Assembly: GCF_003850245.1 (NCBI RefSeq)
Contig: NZ_CP031015.1
Location: 2,852,001-2,916,000, forward strand
Origin: Microbacterium sp. ABRD28
Lineage (GTDB): Bacteria > Actinomycetota > Actinomycetes > Actinomycetales > Microbacteriaceae
Length of the DNA: 64,000 bases
Reading direction: 5' to 3'
Numbering within the stretch: the first letter of the stretch is position 1; the number at the start of each line of letters is the position of its first letter. The notes under the pieces are model-generated. The model saw only the letters and a list, made by a program, of their open reading frames with translations, did no database searches and was not told where the DNA came from. The translations under genes and the position numbers were made by a program. Shown piece by piece: positions 52,106 through 61,381 of the stretch.

Positions 52106-53107
52106 CTACTTCGAGCTGAAGGCGGCGTCGAAGAGCTGGTGGGGCGGAGTGATCCGGGCGAGTCTCCGTACGAATTCCAGGGCCTCGGGAGCGCCGACGA
52201 GACGGTCCATGCCGGCGTCCTCCCATTCCACGCTCGTCGGCCCGTCGTAGCCGATCGCATTCAGGGCGCGGAAGATCGGCTCCCACGGCACGGCGCCGTG
52301 CCCGGTGGAGACGAATGTCCACCCCCGCCGCGGGTCATCCCACGAGAGGTGCGACCCGAGCACGCCGTTGCGGCCGTCCAGGTTGGTGACCGACTCCTTG
52401 CAGTGCACATGGAAGATGTGGTCGGCGAAGTCGAGCACGAACGCGACGCTGTCCAGCTGCTGCCACACGAAGTGCGACGGGTCGAAGTTGAATCCGAAGC
52501 TCTTCCGATGTCCGATGGCCTCGAGCGTCCGCTTCGCCGTCCAGTAGTCGTAGGCGATCTCGGACGGGTGCACCTCCAGGGCGAAGCGGACCCCGACCTC
52601 CTCGAAGACGTCGAGGATCGGATGCCACCGCGCCGCGAAGTCGGCATACCCGGCGTCGACCATCGCCTCCGACGCCGGCGGGAACATCGCCACGTACTTC
52701 CAGATCGACGAACCACTGAATCCGTTGACCGTGGTCACGCCGAGCTTCGCCGCCATCCGCGCGGTGTCCTTGAGGTCCTCCGCAGCCCGCTGCCGCACAC
52801 CCTCGGGGTCACCGTCGCCCCAGACACGGTCGGACAGGATGTCGCGGTGCCGCTGGTCGATCGGGTCGTCGCACACCGCCTGACCGGTGAGGTGATTCGA
52901 GATCGCCCACACCGTCAGCCCGTTGCGCTCGAGGATGTCCTTCCGCGACTGCACGTACTCCGCGTCATCCCACCGCGACACATCCAGATGATCGCCCCAG
53001 CACGCGATCTCGAGACCGTCGTACCCCCACTCGCCCGCCAGGCGCCCCACCTCCTCGAAGGGGAGATCCGCCCACTGGCCGGTGAACAACGTGATCGGTC
53101 GCGCCAT
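52106..53107 (-). CDS. Sugar phosphate isomerase/epimerase family protein
   Basis: This 333-residue TIM barrel protein belongs to the xylose isomerase-like family. Expected metal and active-site residues are seen in RFALEVHPSEIAYD (Glu), FNFDPSHFVWQ (Asp, His), FHVHCKES (His) and SVEWEDAGMDR (Glu). Such proteins act on sugars or inositols with a nearby Gfo/Idh dehydrogenase, as here. Substrate is unknown. It is the last gene of a catabolic run that is cut at its 5' end by the break near 55285. Confidence 0.88.
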   Translation of the reverse strand: MARPITLFTGQWADLPFEEVGRLAGEWGYDGLEIACWGDHLDVSRWDDAEYVQSRKDILERNGLTVWAISNHLTGQAVCDDPIDQRHRDILSDRVWGDGDPEGVRQRAAEDLKDTARMAAKLGVTTVNGFSGSSIWKYVAMFPPASEAMVDAGYADFAARWHPILDVFEEVGVRFALEVHPSEIAYDYWTAKRTLEAIGHRKSFGFNFDPSHFVWQQLDSVAFVLDFADHIFHVHCKESVTNLDGRNGVLGSHLSWDDPRRGWTFVSTGHGAVPWEPIFRALNAIGYDGPTSVEWEDAGMDRLVGAPEALEFVRRLARITPPHQLFDAAFSSK

Positions 53108-53162
53108 GCTGTCGTCCTCTCTGAAAGGTGCCGGAGACGTGCGTCACCCGGGCTCGGAATGG

Positions 53163-54329
53163 TCAGCGGGTCGTCTGCCAGGACCCGTCGGCCTCAGACG
53201 AGCGTTCGACGGCGTCGAGAACCCGCTGGATGTGGAGTCCGTCCGCGAAGGACGGCGCGGGGTCGGTGCCCTCGGCGATCGCGGTGACGAGGTCGACCAC
53301 CTGGTGGCTGAAGCCGTGCTCGTACCCGAGCATGTGACCCGTGGGCCACCAGCGATCGGCATACGGGTGCGAGGGCTCGGTGACGAGGATGCGCCGGAAG
53401 CCCTGCTCGGAATCGGGGAGGGTGGCGTCGTAGAACTCGAGCTCGTTCATGCGCTCGAGGTCGAACGCGAGCGCACCGCGCGACCCCGAGATCTCGATGC
53501 GGAGCGCGTTCTTCCGACCGGTGCGGAAGCGGGTGGCCTCGAACGACGCGAGCGCGCCGCCGGAGAGCCGGCCGGTGAACAGCGCCAGGTCGTCGACGGT
53601 GACGGGGCCGCGCTCTGAGCCCGCGGTCCCTGACAGCCCGACTCCCTCGGCCATGACCGGGCGCTCGGCGACGAGCGTCTCGAGGATGCCCGAGACCCGG
53701 TCCACGGTCTGGCCGGTGATGTATTCGGCGAGGTCGACCGCGTGCGCCCCGATGTCACCGAGCGACCCGGAGCCCGCGATGTCCTTGTTCAGGCGCCACG
53801 TCAGGGGTGCGTTCTCATCGGCGAGCCAGTCCTGCAGATACTCGGCACGCACCTGACGGATGTCACCGAGGCGGCCTTCGGCCACGAGCTGACGCGCGAA
53901 GGTCGTCGCCGGCACGCGGCGGTAGGTGAAACCGACCATCGACCGCACGCCCGACCGTGCCGCCTCTTCTGCGGCGGCCGTCATCGCCTCGGCCTCGACG
54001 ACCGTGTTGGCGAGAGGTTTCTCGCAGAGCACATGCTTTCCCGCCCGAAGAGCCGCGATCGCGATCTCGGCATGGGTGTCGCCGGGGGTGACGATGTCGA
54101 CGAGGTCGATGTCATCGCGTCGGATGACCTCGCGCCAGTCCGTCGCCGCTTCGTGCCATCCCCATGTGGCCGCCGCCTCAGCGGTGCGCTCGGCATCCCG
54201 GCCGACGACGACCTGCATCACCGGGTCGCGGGGAAGATCGAAGAACCGCGGGGCCACCCGCCATCCCTGCGAGTGCGCGGCTCCCATGAAGCCGTGCCCG
54301 ATCATGGCGACGCGCAGCGGTGCTCCCAC
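53163..54329 (-). CDS. Gfo/Idh/MocA family NAD(P)-dependent oxidoreductase
   Basis: This 388-residue enzyme has an N-terminal Rossmann domain (RVAMIGHGFMGAAHSQGW, residues 5-22), the catalytic CEKPLANT block (E-K-P, near 97) and the C-terminal alpha/beta domain with GDIGAHAVDLAEYITG. Members oxidise sugars or inositols. It lies 55 bases upstream of the isomerase and downstream of a truncated sugar-binding protein, so it belongs to a sugar catabolic operon whose promoter region is no longer visible. Confidence 0.9.
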   Translation of the reverse strand: MGAPLRVAMIGHGFMGAAHSQGWRVAPRFFDLPRDPVMQVVVGRDAERTAEAAATWGWHEAATDWREVIRRDDIDLVDIVTPGDTHAEIAIAALRAGKHVLCEKPLANTVVEAEAMTAAAEEAARSGVRSMVGFTYRRVPATTFARQLVAEGRLGDIRQVRAEYLQDWLADENAPLTWRLNKDIAGSGSLGDIGAHAVDLAEYITGQTVDRVSGILETLVAERPVMAEGVGLSGTAGSERGPVTVDDLALFTGRLSGGALASFEATRFRTGRKNALRIEISGSRGALAFDLERMNELEFYDATLPDSEQGFRRILVTEPSHPYADRWWPTGHMLGYEHGFSHQVVDLVTAIAEGTDPAPSFADGLHIQRVLDAVERSSEADGSWQTTR

Positions 54330-54350
54330 GCGATTCTCCTTTCGAAGGAC

Positions 54351-54378
54351 GGGGCGCCCGAGGGTTCTCGGGCGCCCC
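54351..54378 (-). terminator. Intra-operon hairpin after the truncated binding protein
   Basis: Perfect 12-base arms (54351-54362 and 54367-54378) with a 4-base loop lie 12 bases after the binding protein stop. Like the hairpin at 40667, this is typical after binding protein genes and limits or stabilises the transcript. Confidence 0.65.
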
Positions 54379-54390
54379 GCGATGGTTGTG

Positions 54391-55290
54391 TCAGGACTCG
54401 AACGACAGGTCGATGAACTCCTCGACGTTGTCCTTCGTGACCACGGGTGCGTCCAGCACGACCCGGTTCGGCACGCTGGGCGTGATGAGGTCGCCCACGG
54501 TCTTCTGCTGGGCGATCAAGCGGGCCAAAGCGATGCCGTCGGCCGCCTGCGTCGACGGGTAGATGACCGTGGCCTTCAGCACCGAGTCATCGGCCTGGAT
54601 GGCCTCCATGGCGTTGCGCGACCCGGCGCCGCCCATCATGATGAACTCGTCGCGGCCTGCGGCCTCGACGGCGGCCAGAACGCCGATCCCCTGGTCGTCG
54701 TCATGGTTCCAGATGGCATCGATCTGCGGGTTCGCGGCGAGCAGCTGCGATGCTGCCGCCTCCCCTCCGGCGACGGTGAAGTCCGCCGCGACACGGGCTG
54801 AGACGTCGAGGCCGCAGTCCGACAGAGCGTCTTCGAAGCCCTGCGATCGATCCTGGGTGAGAGGCAGCGAGTCGATGCCCGCGATCTCGGCCACGACAGC
54901 GTCGGGGTTGTCCCCGATCTGCTCGCAGATGTAGGTGCCCGCGCTGACGCCCATACCGTAATTGTCGCCGAGGATCGTCGTGCGTGCGGCGAACGGGCTC
55001 GAGAACTCCCGGTCGACGTTGATGACGGGGATCCCCGCCTGCATGGCCTCGATCGCCACCTCGGTCAGTGCCGCACCGTCGGTGGGCAGCAGGACGATGG
55101 CGTCCACACCGTCGTTGATGAACGTCTCGACCGCGGCGATCTGGGCGTTGGCGTCGTTGGTGCCCTCTGCGACGCGAAGCTCGACGTCGTCGAAGCTGTC
55201 GGCGGCGGCCTGGGCCCCCGAGTTGATGGCTCCGAGCCAGCCGTGGTCGGCGGCGGGCCCGGAGAAGCCGATGACGGGTCCGGCGATGGC
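54391..55290 (-). pseudogene. 5'-truncated sugar ABC transporter substrate-binding protein
   Basis: About 300 residues of a family 4/RbsB-like sugar-binding protein remain, beginning GPVIGFSGPAADHGWLGAIN, which normally follows a signal peptide and a 30-60 residue lead-in. Downstream blocks (INVDREFSSPFA, IWNHDDDQGIGVLAAVEAAG) are intact through the stop. There is no signal peptide, lipobox, ribosome binding site or start codon at the boundary; the frame simply runs on antisense into a ROK gene fragment. The permease and ATPase genes expected upstream are absent. A deletion, or less likely an assembly error, is inferred. Confidence 0.82.
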
Positions 55291-55666
55291 ACGGACGCTG
55301 CGGTCGCAGGGGATCGAGGCGCACGACGGCGGTGATGTCGTCGCCCTGGTGAAGCAGGGCAACGTCGAAGCCGTCCAGACGGTCCGCCAGGCCGGCCGCG
55401 ACATCGGCGAGGTGCTCACGACCTGCGTGAGCCTGATCAACCCCTCCGTGATCGCGATCGGCGGATCGATGGCCCGTGTCGGCGAGCACCTCCTCGCCGG
55501 CGTCCGCGAGGTGGTCTACACCCGGTCGATGCCTCTGGCGACCGAGCACCTCACCATCGCCCAGTCCGTCACGGCCGAACGGGCCGCCGTCCTCGGCGCG
55601 AGCATGCTGGCCGTCGAGCACGCCCTCTCCCCTGAATCACTGAGCCGCCAGTTCGAGGCACGCTGA
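55286..55666 (+). pseudogene. 5'-truncated ROK family regulator/kinase (C-terminal third)
   Basis: About 126 residues remain, matching the C-terminal third of ROK proteins: VVALVKQGNVEAVQTVRQAG, then VLTTCVSLINPSVIAIGGSM and AERAAVLGASMLAVEHAL. The helix-turn-helix and the sugar/ATP-binding halves are missing. An ATG at 55286 is in frame but has no ribosome binding site. The fragment starts where the binding protein fragment on the other strand starts, so both lost their 5' ends in the same event. In related clusters a ROK regulator controls the adjacent sugar transporter. Confidence 0.82.
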
Positions 55667-55795
55667 GACGAGGGACGCCGACGCCGTTCTTTAGCACCGG
55701 CGTAACACGGGCGAGACAATGGCCGGGTGTACTGAGTCTCACCGACCCATCTGCCTGCGTCCCCGACGAGGGGCGGCGCGAGAAAGGAGCGACCG

Positions 55796-56827
55796 ATGCG
55801 ATTCCGGCCGCTGCGATCCCCCTCTCCCCCGCAGGCCCCGGCGGCGCAGCCCGACGCGCCGCCCGAGACGATGCGCGCCGTCACCCTCGCCCGCGCCGGC
55901 GGACCCGACGTGCTCCGATGGGGCGAGGCACCGACACCGAGCCCCGTGCTCAGCGAACTCCTCGTGCGGGTTGTGGCGGCGGGAGTCAACCCGATCGACG
56001 CCAAGACCCGGGCCGGACGAGGCGTGTCGGCCGCGCTCGGCGACACCCCGGTCGTTCCGGGCTTCGACTTCAGCGGCGTCGTCGTCTCGTCTCCCTTCGA
56101 AGCGCATCCGCTGACGCCGGGGACCGAGGTGTTCGGCATGGTGCCCTTCCCGCGAACCGGCGGCACGTACGCCGAGTACGTGGTGGTCCCCTCCCAGTCG
56201 GTGACGCGCAAGCCCGCCTCCCTCTCGCACGTCGAGGCGGCCGGTGTGCCGCTGGCCGCCCTCACGGCCTGGGGTCTGGTCGTCGAGATCGCACACGCCC
56301 ATGAGGGACAGCGGATGCTGATCCACGCCGGCAGCGGTGGCGTGGGGCATTTCGCCGTGCAGTTCGCCGCCTACTTCGGCGCCCATGTCACCGTCACCGC
56401 CTCCGGGCGCAACGCCGCCTGGCTGCGCGAACTCGGCGCCGCCGTGGTCGTGGACTACACCTCCACCCGTTTCGAGGAGGTCGTCGGCGAGATGGACGTC
56501 GTCATCGACCTCGTCGGCAACGTGTCGGACCGCACCGCCAGCCGATCCCTGCAGGTGCTCCGACCGGGAGGTCTGTACGTGCTGGTGCCCACCGGCTCGT
56601 GGCCCGATTACGCACAGGCCGCCGAAGAGGCGGGGGTTCGCGCCACGGCGTACAAGGTGATCCCCGACGGTGGCACGCTGGCGACGATCGCCCGCCTGCT
56701 GGACTCGGGTGCCGTGCAGGTCTACATCGATCGGGTCTTCGACCTGCCCGACGCCGCGACGGCGCACACCGAGCTGGAGCAGGGCCACACCCGCGGGAAG
56801 ATCGTGCTGCGCGTCAGCGACGACTGA
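55796..56827 (+). CDS. Zinc-free MDR family NADPH:quinone reductase-like protein
   Basis: This 343-residue medium-chain dehydrogenase/reductase has an N-terminal GroES-like domain (about 26-150, with AAGVNPIDAKTRAG) and the nucleotide-binding loop HAGSGGVGHFAVQFAAYFGA (about 182-201). The cysteine ligands of zinc alcohol dehydrogenases are absent, which places it with quinone/enone reductases. A Pro-rich lead of 24 residues precedes the domain; the alternative start at the ATG giving MRAVTLARAGG is possible. Its last 14 bases overlap the LysR gene. Confidence 0.87.
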   Translation: MRFRPLRSPSPPQAPAAQPDAPPETMRAVTLARAGGPDVLRWGEAPTPSPVLSELLVRVVAAGVNPIDAKTRAGRGVSAALGDTPVVPGFDFSGVVVSSPFEAHPLTPGTEVFGMVPFPRTGGTYAEYVVVPSQSVTRKPASLSHVEAAGVPLAALTAWGLVVEIAHAHEGQRMLIHAGSGGVGHFAVQFAAYFGAHVTVTASGRNAAWLRELGAAVVVDYTSTRFEEVVGEMDVVIDLVGNVSDRTASRSLQVLRPGGLYVLVPTGSWPDYAQAAEEAGVRATAYKVIPDGGTLATIARLLDSGAVQVYIDRVFDLPDAATAHTELEQGHTRGKIVLRVSDD

Positions 56828-57734
56828 CCGATCCGGCGGTCGCGGGCGCGACGAGCACGCGCCTGCCCTCGGCGACGATCTCCTCGGCGACGGCGTCGAG
56901 GAGCGGCGATCGCAGGTTCCACTGCTGCCAGGAGAGGGGGACGTCCACCGACGGTCCCCCGAGCGCGACGAGCTCTCCCGACGCCAGCCCCTCGGCGGAC
57001 TGCGAGGTGGGAAGGAGCGCCCATCCCAGACCCAGGCGGGTCGCGGTGGCGAAGTCGTGCGAGGCGGGGACGTAATGGCGAGGCGGCGCGGTCGCCTCCA
57101 CGCCGTGCACCCGCAGCCAGCGCCGCTGCAGGTCGTCGCGACGATCGAAGTCGATCACGGGGGCGGCCGTCAGCGCCTCGACGGTCACGCCGTCCGCGAA
57201 CCACCGATCGTGGAACGCGGGGGTGGCGACAGCCTGATATCTCATGAGGCCGAGAGCGATCGCGCGGCATCCGGCCACGGGCTCCTCGCGCGAGGTGACC
57301 GCGCCCATCACCGTTCCGGACTCGAGCAGTCCCGCGGTGAAATCCTGATCGTCGCGGTGCAGATCGAAGACGATCGGATGCCGCGCGGCCAAGGTCGCGA
57401 GCGGCGTCAGGAACCACGTGGCGAGCGAATCGGCGTTCACCGCCAGCGGCACCGACACCCGGGTCCCCGCCGCGTCGTCGCCGGTGAGGCCCGCGATCGC
57501 ATCGTGCTCGAGGAGGGCGAGCTGCCGGGCCAGACGGACGACGGCGATGCCGGCTGCGGTCGGGCGCACGGGTCGGGATCGGACGAGGAGCACCTGCCCG
57601 AGCAACGATTCGAGGGACTTCACCCGCTGGCTCACCGCGCTCGGCGTGATCCGCAGCCGCCGGGCCGCGGCATCCATCGTGCCCTCGTCCGCCACCGCGG
57701 CGAGGGTCTCGGCGAGATCGAAGGGGATGCGCAT
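56814..57734 (-). CDS. lysG: LysR family regulator of lysine/arginine export (LysG/ArgP type)
   Basis: This 306-residue regulator has an N-terminal winged helix (FDLAETLAAVADEGTMDAAA, then RRLRITPSAVSQRVKSLES) with the ArgP/LysG-specific SAVSQRVKSLE recognition helix, and a ligand-binding domain (about 90-290). In Corynebacterium, LysG activates lysE when lysine, arginine or histidine accumulates. Here it is divergent from lysE with 71 bases between, exactly that arrangement. The ATG at 57734 is chosen by family length; an open frame upstream would invade the lysE promoter. Confidence 0.9.
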   Translation of the reverse strand: MRIPFDLAETLAAVADEGTMDAAARRLRITPSAVSQRVKSLESLLGQVLLVRSRPVRPTAAGIAVVRLARQLALLEHDAIAGLTGDDAAGTRVSVPLAVNADSLATWFLTPLATLAARHPIVFDLHRDDQDFTAGLLESGTVMGAVTSREEPVAGCRAIALGLMRYQAVATPAFHDRWFADGVTVEALTAAPVIDFDRRDDLQRRWLRVHGVEATAPPRHYVPASHDFATATRLGLGWALLPTSQSAEGLASGELVALGGPSVDVPLSWQQWNLRSPLLDAVAEEIVAEGRRVLVAPATAGSVSRR

Positions 57735-57781
57735 CTGAAGTGATGCTAATGCACCTGAAGAAGTCTGAACTGGTGCTTCTT
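57731..57781. promoter_or_regulatory. Likely LysG binding region between lysG and lysE
   Basis: GCA(T/C)CTGAAG is repeated at 57731-57740 and 57751-57760, 20 bases apart on the same face. AAGAAG (57758-57763) and CTTCTT (57776-57781) form a dyad next to it. The first copy covers the lysG start codon, so binding could also lower lysG expression. Confidence 0.5.
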
Positions 57782-57793
57782 CTGACCCGGTCG

Positions 57794-57799
57794 TAACGT
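57794..57799 (+). promoter_or_regulatory. Leaderless-type -10 element (TAACGT) for lysE
   Basis: TAACGT lies 6 bases before the lysE GTG and 12 bases after the dyad. Confidence 0.5.
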
Positions 57800-57805
57800 G
57801 CAAGG

Positions 57806-58474
57806 GTGACTCTCCCCCTTCTCGCCGGACTCGGCCTGGGCTTCTCCCTCATCATCGCCATCGGTGCCCAGAATCTCTTCGTCCTCCGCCAGGGACTTCG
57901 GCGTGAGCACGTGATCGTCGTCGCGGCGCTCTGCGCCGTGTCGGACGCCGTCCTCATCGGCATCGGCGTGTCGGGGATCGGTCTGCTGCTCCAGGCTGTG
58001 CCGTGGTTGGTGACCGCCGTCCGATGGACGGGAGCGGCCTTCCTCATCGGCTACGGTGTGATCGCCGCCCACCGCGCCTGGCGCCCGAGCGGGCAGGCGC
58101 TCACGGTGCGGGACCAGGACGCGTCGACGGGGGATGCCACGGGCGGGGGCGCGGGCGCCGTGGGCGTGGCGACCACCACACAGACACGGCTTCTCCCCGT
58201 CATCCTCACGACGCTCGCCCTGACGTGGCTGAACCCCCATGTCTACCTCGACACCGTCTTCCTGCTGGGCTCGGTCGCCAACACCCACGGCGACGCCCGC
58301 TGGCTCTTCGCCTTCGGGGCCATGTCCGCCAGCGTCATCTGGTTCTTCGGCCTCGCCATCGGGGCTCGCTATCTCGGACGGTGGCTCTCGACACCGACCT
58401 CGTGGCGGATCCTCGACGGCGGCGTCGCGGTCGTCATGATCGCGCTCGGGGTGTCACTGGTCCTGCCTCACTGA
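57806..58474 (+). CDS. lysE: LysE/ArgO family basic amino acid exporter
   Basis: This 222-residue exporter has six hydrophobic segments. The N-terminal block [19 protein letters not shown] and the mid-protein [17 protein letters not shown] (N-P-H/N-V-Y-L-D) are diagnostic of LysE/ArgO. A Gly/Thr-rich loop (about 105-125) follows the third helix. It removes excess lysine and arginine from the cytoplasm. Paired with divergent lysG; the transcript ends at the hairpin at 58513. Confidence 0.94.
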   Translation: MTLPLLAGLGLGFSLIIAIGAQNLFVLRQGLRREHVIVVAALCAVSDAVLIGIGVSGIGLLLQAVPWLVTAVRWTGAAFLIGYGVIAAHRAWRPSGQALTVRDQDASTGDATGGGAGAVGVATTTQTRLLPVILTTLALTWLNPHVYLDTVFLLGSVANTHGDARWLFAFGAMSASVIWFFGLAIGARYLGRWLSTPTSWRILDGGVAVVMIALGVSLVLPH

Positions 58475-58512
58475 GCCGAGGCCGTGCCGAGGCCGCAGCA
58501 CGGGGAACGACG

Positions 58513-58542
58513 AAGGGGCCCCGCCTGACGGCGGAGCCCCTT
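58513..58542. terminator. Bidirectional terminator between lysE and rplA
   Basis: AAGGGGCcCCGCC and GGCGGaGCCCCTT (58513-58525, 58530-58542) pair except at one position, with a 4-base loop, between two convergent genes. Confidence 0.75.
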
Positions 58543-58556
58543 GTGCGCGACGGCGA

Positions 58557-59249
58557 TCAGGCCAGCGAGTTGACGTCCAGCGGGATGCCGGGGCCGAACG
58601 TGGTCGACACGGCACCCTTCTGGATGTATCGACCCTTCGAGCTCGACGGCTTCAGACGGATGATCTCCTCGAGGGCGACCTTGAGGTTCTCGTCCAGCTG
58701 CTCGGCGCTGAAAGACGCCTTGCCGACGACGAAGTGCACATTGGCGTGCTTGTCGACGCGGAACTCGATCTTTCCGCCCTTGATGTCCTCGACCGCCTTG
58801 GCCGGGTTCGGGGTCACCGTTCCGGTCTTGGGGTTGGGCATGAGGCCGCGGGGACCCAGCACCTTGCCGAGGCGCCCGACCTGGCCCATGAGCTCAGGGG
58901 TGGCGACGGCGGCGTCGAAGGCGGTGTAGCCGCCCGCGACCTTCTCGATGAGCTCGGCGCCGCCGACCTCGTCCGCACCGGCCGCGATGGCGGCCTCGGC
59001 CGCGGGGCCGGTGGCGAAGACGATGACGCGGGCGGTCTTACCGGTGCCGTGAGGCAGGATGACGGTGCCGCGCACCATCTGGTCTGCCTTGCGGGGGTCG
59101 ACCGAGAGCTTCAGTGCGACCTCGACGGTCGAGTCGAACTTCGCAGAGCCCGTCTCCTTGGCGAGGGCGACGGCCTCGGTCGGCGAGTAGAACGTGTCGG
59201 CCGCGATCTTCGCGGCGGCGGCCTGATAGGCCTTGGACTTCTGTGCCAT
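58557..59249 (-). CDS. rplA: 50S ribosomal protein L1
   Basis: This protein forms the L1 stalk and can bind its own mRNA to repress the rplK-rplA operon. The protein has 230 residues, normal length. Conserved blocks are [54 protein letters not shown] and [14 protein letters not shown]. It starts 14 bases after rplK. Confidence 0.97.
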   Translation of the reverse strand: MAQKSKAYQAAAAKIAADTFYSPTEAVALAKETGSAKFDSTVEVALKLSVDPRKADQMVRGTVILPHGTGKTARVIVFATGPAAEAAIAAGADEVGGAELIEKVAGGYTAFDAAVATPELMGQVGRLGKVLGPRGLMPNPKTGTVTPNPAKAVEDIKGGKIEFRVDKHANVHFVVGKASFSAEQLDENLKVALEEIIRLKPSSSKGRYIQKGAVSTTFGPGIPLDVNSLA

Positions 59250-59263
59250 GGTTATTCTCCCCC

Positions 59264-59695
59264 TCAGTCCTCGACCGTGATGCCCATGGAACGGGCGGTG
59301 CCGGCGATGATCAGCGAGGCGGCCTCGATGTCGTTCGCGTTCAGGTCGGGCATCTTCGTCTCGGCGATCTGGCGCACCTGGTCCTTGGTGAGCTTGCCCA
59401 CCTTGGCCGTGTGCGGCGTCTGCGAACCCTTCTGCACGCCCGCAGCCTTCTTGATCAGCTCGGCGGCCGGCGGGGTCTTCAGGACGAAGGTGAAGCTGCG
59501 GTCCTCGTAGACGGTGATCTCGACGGGGATGACGTTGCCGCGCTGCGACTCGGTCGCGGCGTTGTACGCCTTGCAGAACTCCATGATGTTCACACCGTGC
59601 TGACCGAGCGCGGGGCCGATCGGCGGTGCCGGGTTGGCGGCGCCGGCGTTGATCTGGAGCTTGATCAGGCCGGTCACCTTCTTCTTCGGTGCCAT
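59264..59695 (-). CDS. rplK: 50S ribosomal protein L11
   Basis: This protein binds the GTPase-associated centre of 23S rRNA and is needed for RelA-type stringent signalling. The protein has 143 residues: the N-terminal domain includes the Pro-rich [20 protein letters not shown], and the C-terminal RNA-binding domain includes [11 protein letters not shown]. The ATG at 59695 follows AAAGGAAA. An 18-base palindrome lies 22 bases upstream. Confidence 0.97.
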   Translation of the reverse strand: MAPKKKVTGLIKLQINAGAANPAPPIGPALGQHGVNIMEFCKAYNAATESQRGNVIPVEITVYEDRSFTFVLKTPPAAELIKKAAGVQKGSQTPHTAKVGKLTKDQVRQIAETKMPDLNANDIEAASLIIAGTARSMGITVED

Positions 59696-59716
59696 TGTCG
59701 TTTCCTTTCTTCGAAC

Positions 59717-59734
59717 CGGATGCCGCGGCATCCG
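59717..59734. promoter_or_regulatory. 18-base perfect palindrome between nusG and rplK
   Basis: CGGATGCCG and CGGCATCCG adjoin without a loop in the 84-base gap before rplK. In RNA it would form a tight hairpin just upstream of the ribosome binding site; in DNA it could be an operator. A looped version of the same arms forms the dps terminator. Confidence 0.45.
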
Positions 59735-59779
59735 CTTCTCCCGCGGTTCCGGCCGTTCCGGAGCGCGGTGCCTATGGAG

Positions 59780-60802
59780 TCAGAGCTTCGTGACCTGGTC
59801 GAACGACAGCTCGACGGGGGTCTCGCGCTCGAACAGCGAGACGAGGACCGTGAGCTTGCCGCTCTCGGGCTTGATCTCGCTGATGGTGCCGGGAAGGCCC
59901 GCGAACGAACCCTCCTTGATCGTGATGGTCTCGCCGACCTCGAAGTCGACCTCGGCGGGGATGCTGCGCGCGGTCGCGGGAGAACCCTTGGCCGCGCCCT
60001 TGGCGGGGGCCACCTCCTTGACCTCGACGAGGCTCTTCAGCATGGTGAAGGCCTCCTCGAAACGGAGGGGGGTGGGGTTGTGCGCGTTGCCGACGAAGCC
60101 GGTGACACCGGGCGTGTGACGCACGACCGACCAGGTGTCCTCGTTCAGGTCCATGCGCACCAGCACGTAGCCCGGGATACGGACGCGGGTGACCATCTTG
60201 CGCTGGCCGTTCTTGATCTCCACGACGTCTTCCATCGGGACCTCGACCTGGTAGATCTCGTCCTCGACCTCGAGCGTGGACTTGCGCTGCTCGATGTTCG
60301 CCTTCACCTTGCGCTCGAACCCGGCGTAGGAGTGGATGACGTACCACTTGCCCGGCAGCGACCGCAGCTCGGCGCGGAAGGCCTCGAACGGGTCGAGCTC
60401 CTCGTCGTCGGCGGCGTCTTCACGGTCGTCCTCGCCGTTGACGTCGGGCCCGTCGTAGGGGGTGACCTCGTCGGCGGCCTCGGCCTCGAGCTCCGCGATC
60501 TCCTCGGCCACGGAGTCGCTGAGGACCTCCGCCGCGGCCTCGGCCTCGGCGGTCTCGTCGATGTTCAGGGCGTCGTTCACGATGGCGTCTGCCTCCGGAT
60601 CCTGGATCTCGATGTCGTCGAGCTCTTCGGTGTCGTCCTCGACGTCGTCCTCGTCGTCGACGATGTGGATGGCGCTGTGCTCGGCGGGGGTGTTCGCGCG
60701 CTCCTCGTACTCGAGGATGTTGCCCTCCTGGGCCTCGTCCTCCTCGGAGGACTGCTCCGCCGCGGGCGCCCAGTCGGCGTCGTCGACATATCTTTCAGAC
60801 AC
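59780..60802 (-). CDS. nusG: Transcription antitermination factor NusG with acidic N-terminal extension
   Basis: NusG binds RNA polymerase and couples it to Rho or the ribosome. The protein has 340 residues. Residues 1-150 are an acidic, probably unstructured extension absent from the 180-residue E. coli protein. The NGN domain begins at [20 protein letters not shown] (from 152) and includes [15 protein letters not shown]. The KOW domain (about 287-340) includes [20 protein letters not shown] 20-residue Ala/Lys-rich linker joins them. Acidic extensions are known in actinobacterial NusG. Confidence 0.96.
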   Translation of the reverse strand: MSERYVDDADWAPAAEQSSEEDEAQEGNILEYEERANTPAEHSAIHIVDDEDDVEDDTEELDDIEIQDPEADAIVNDALNIDETAEAEAAAEVLSDSVAEEIAELEAEAADEVTPYDGPDVNGEDDREDAADDEELDPFEAFRAELRSLPGKWYVIHSYAGFERKVKANIEQRKSTLEVEDEIYQVEVPMEDVVEIKNGQRKMVTRVRIPGYVLVRMDLNEDTWSVVRHTPGVTGFVGNAHNPTPLRFEEAFTMLKSLVEVKEVAPAKGAAKGSPATARSIPAEVDFEVGETITIKEGSFAGLPGTISEIKPESGKLTVLVSLFERETPVELSFDQVTKL

Positions 60803-60889
60803 TTGTGTTCTCTTCCTCTGTCGTGGCCGGGGGTCCGGCTCGACGCGTCGCGCGCCGCCACCGGACGAACCCGTGGGCGCGTTGTCGGC

Positions 60890-61156
60890 TCAGGCGCCCG
60901 GGATCCCGAAGACGTACTGCGCGATCCAGACGAACAGCACGTCGAGTCCGTACACGATCGCCATCATCACCAGAACGAAACCGAGCACCACGGCGGTGAA
61001 CTTCACCAGTTCCTGCCGCGTCGGCGTGACGACCTTGCGGAGCTCGGCGAAGACCTGTCGGATGAACAGGACGATGCGCGCGAAGAAGTTGGGCTTCTTC
61101 TCTCGGGGCGCGTCGCTGCGTGCGACCACCTCGTTCTTCGGCTCGTCCTGGAGCAT
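60890..61156 (-). CDS. secE: Preprotein translocase subunit SecE
   Basis: SecE is the small essential clamp subunit of the SecYEG channel. The protein has 88 residues: a charged cytoplasmic start, the amphipathic FIRQVFAELRKVVTPTRQEL block conserved in SecE, and a single C-terminal membrane helix (about 55-80). The ATG at 61156 has AGGTGGG upstream. It follows tRNA-Trp by 44 bases and precedes nusG, the standard order. Confidence 0.95.
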   Translation of the reverse strand: MLQDEPKNEVVARSDAPREKKPNFFARIVLFIRQVFAELRKVVTPTRQELVKFTAVVLGFVLVMMAIVYGLDVLFVWIAQYVFGIPGA

Positions 61157-61200
61157 GCCACCCACCTGATTGTTTCCTCGTGCCAGCAGACGCTGACGCG

Positions 61201-61273
<73 letters not shown>

Positions 61274-61381
61274 AAGGGTCTGCGACCCCGGGATGCCTGC
61301 AGACTTCTGCCCCTGCCTGGAAGGAAGGAGGTCCCGACCGGCGGGCACGGCGAAAGAATGCAGACTTCAACTGCATCTCCC

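Noticed and set aside
54391..55440. Intact 349-residue binding protein
   Set aside because: The first 50 codons are antisense to the ROK fragment and encode no signal peptide, so only the part from about 55,290 down is real.
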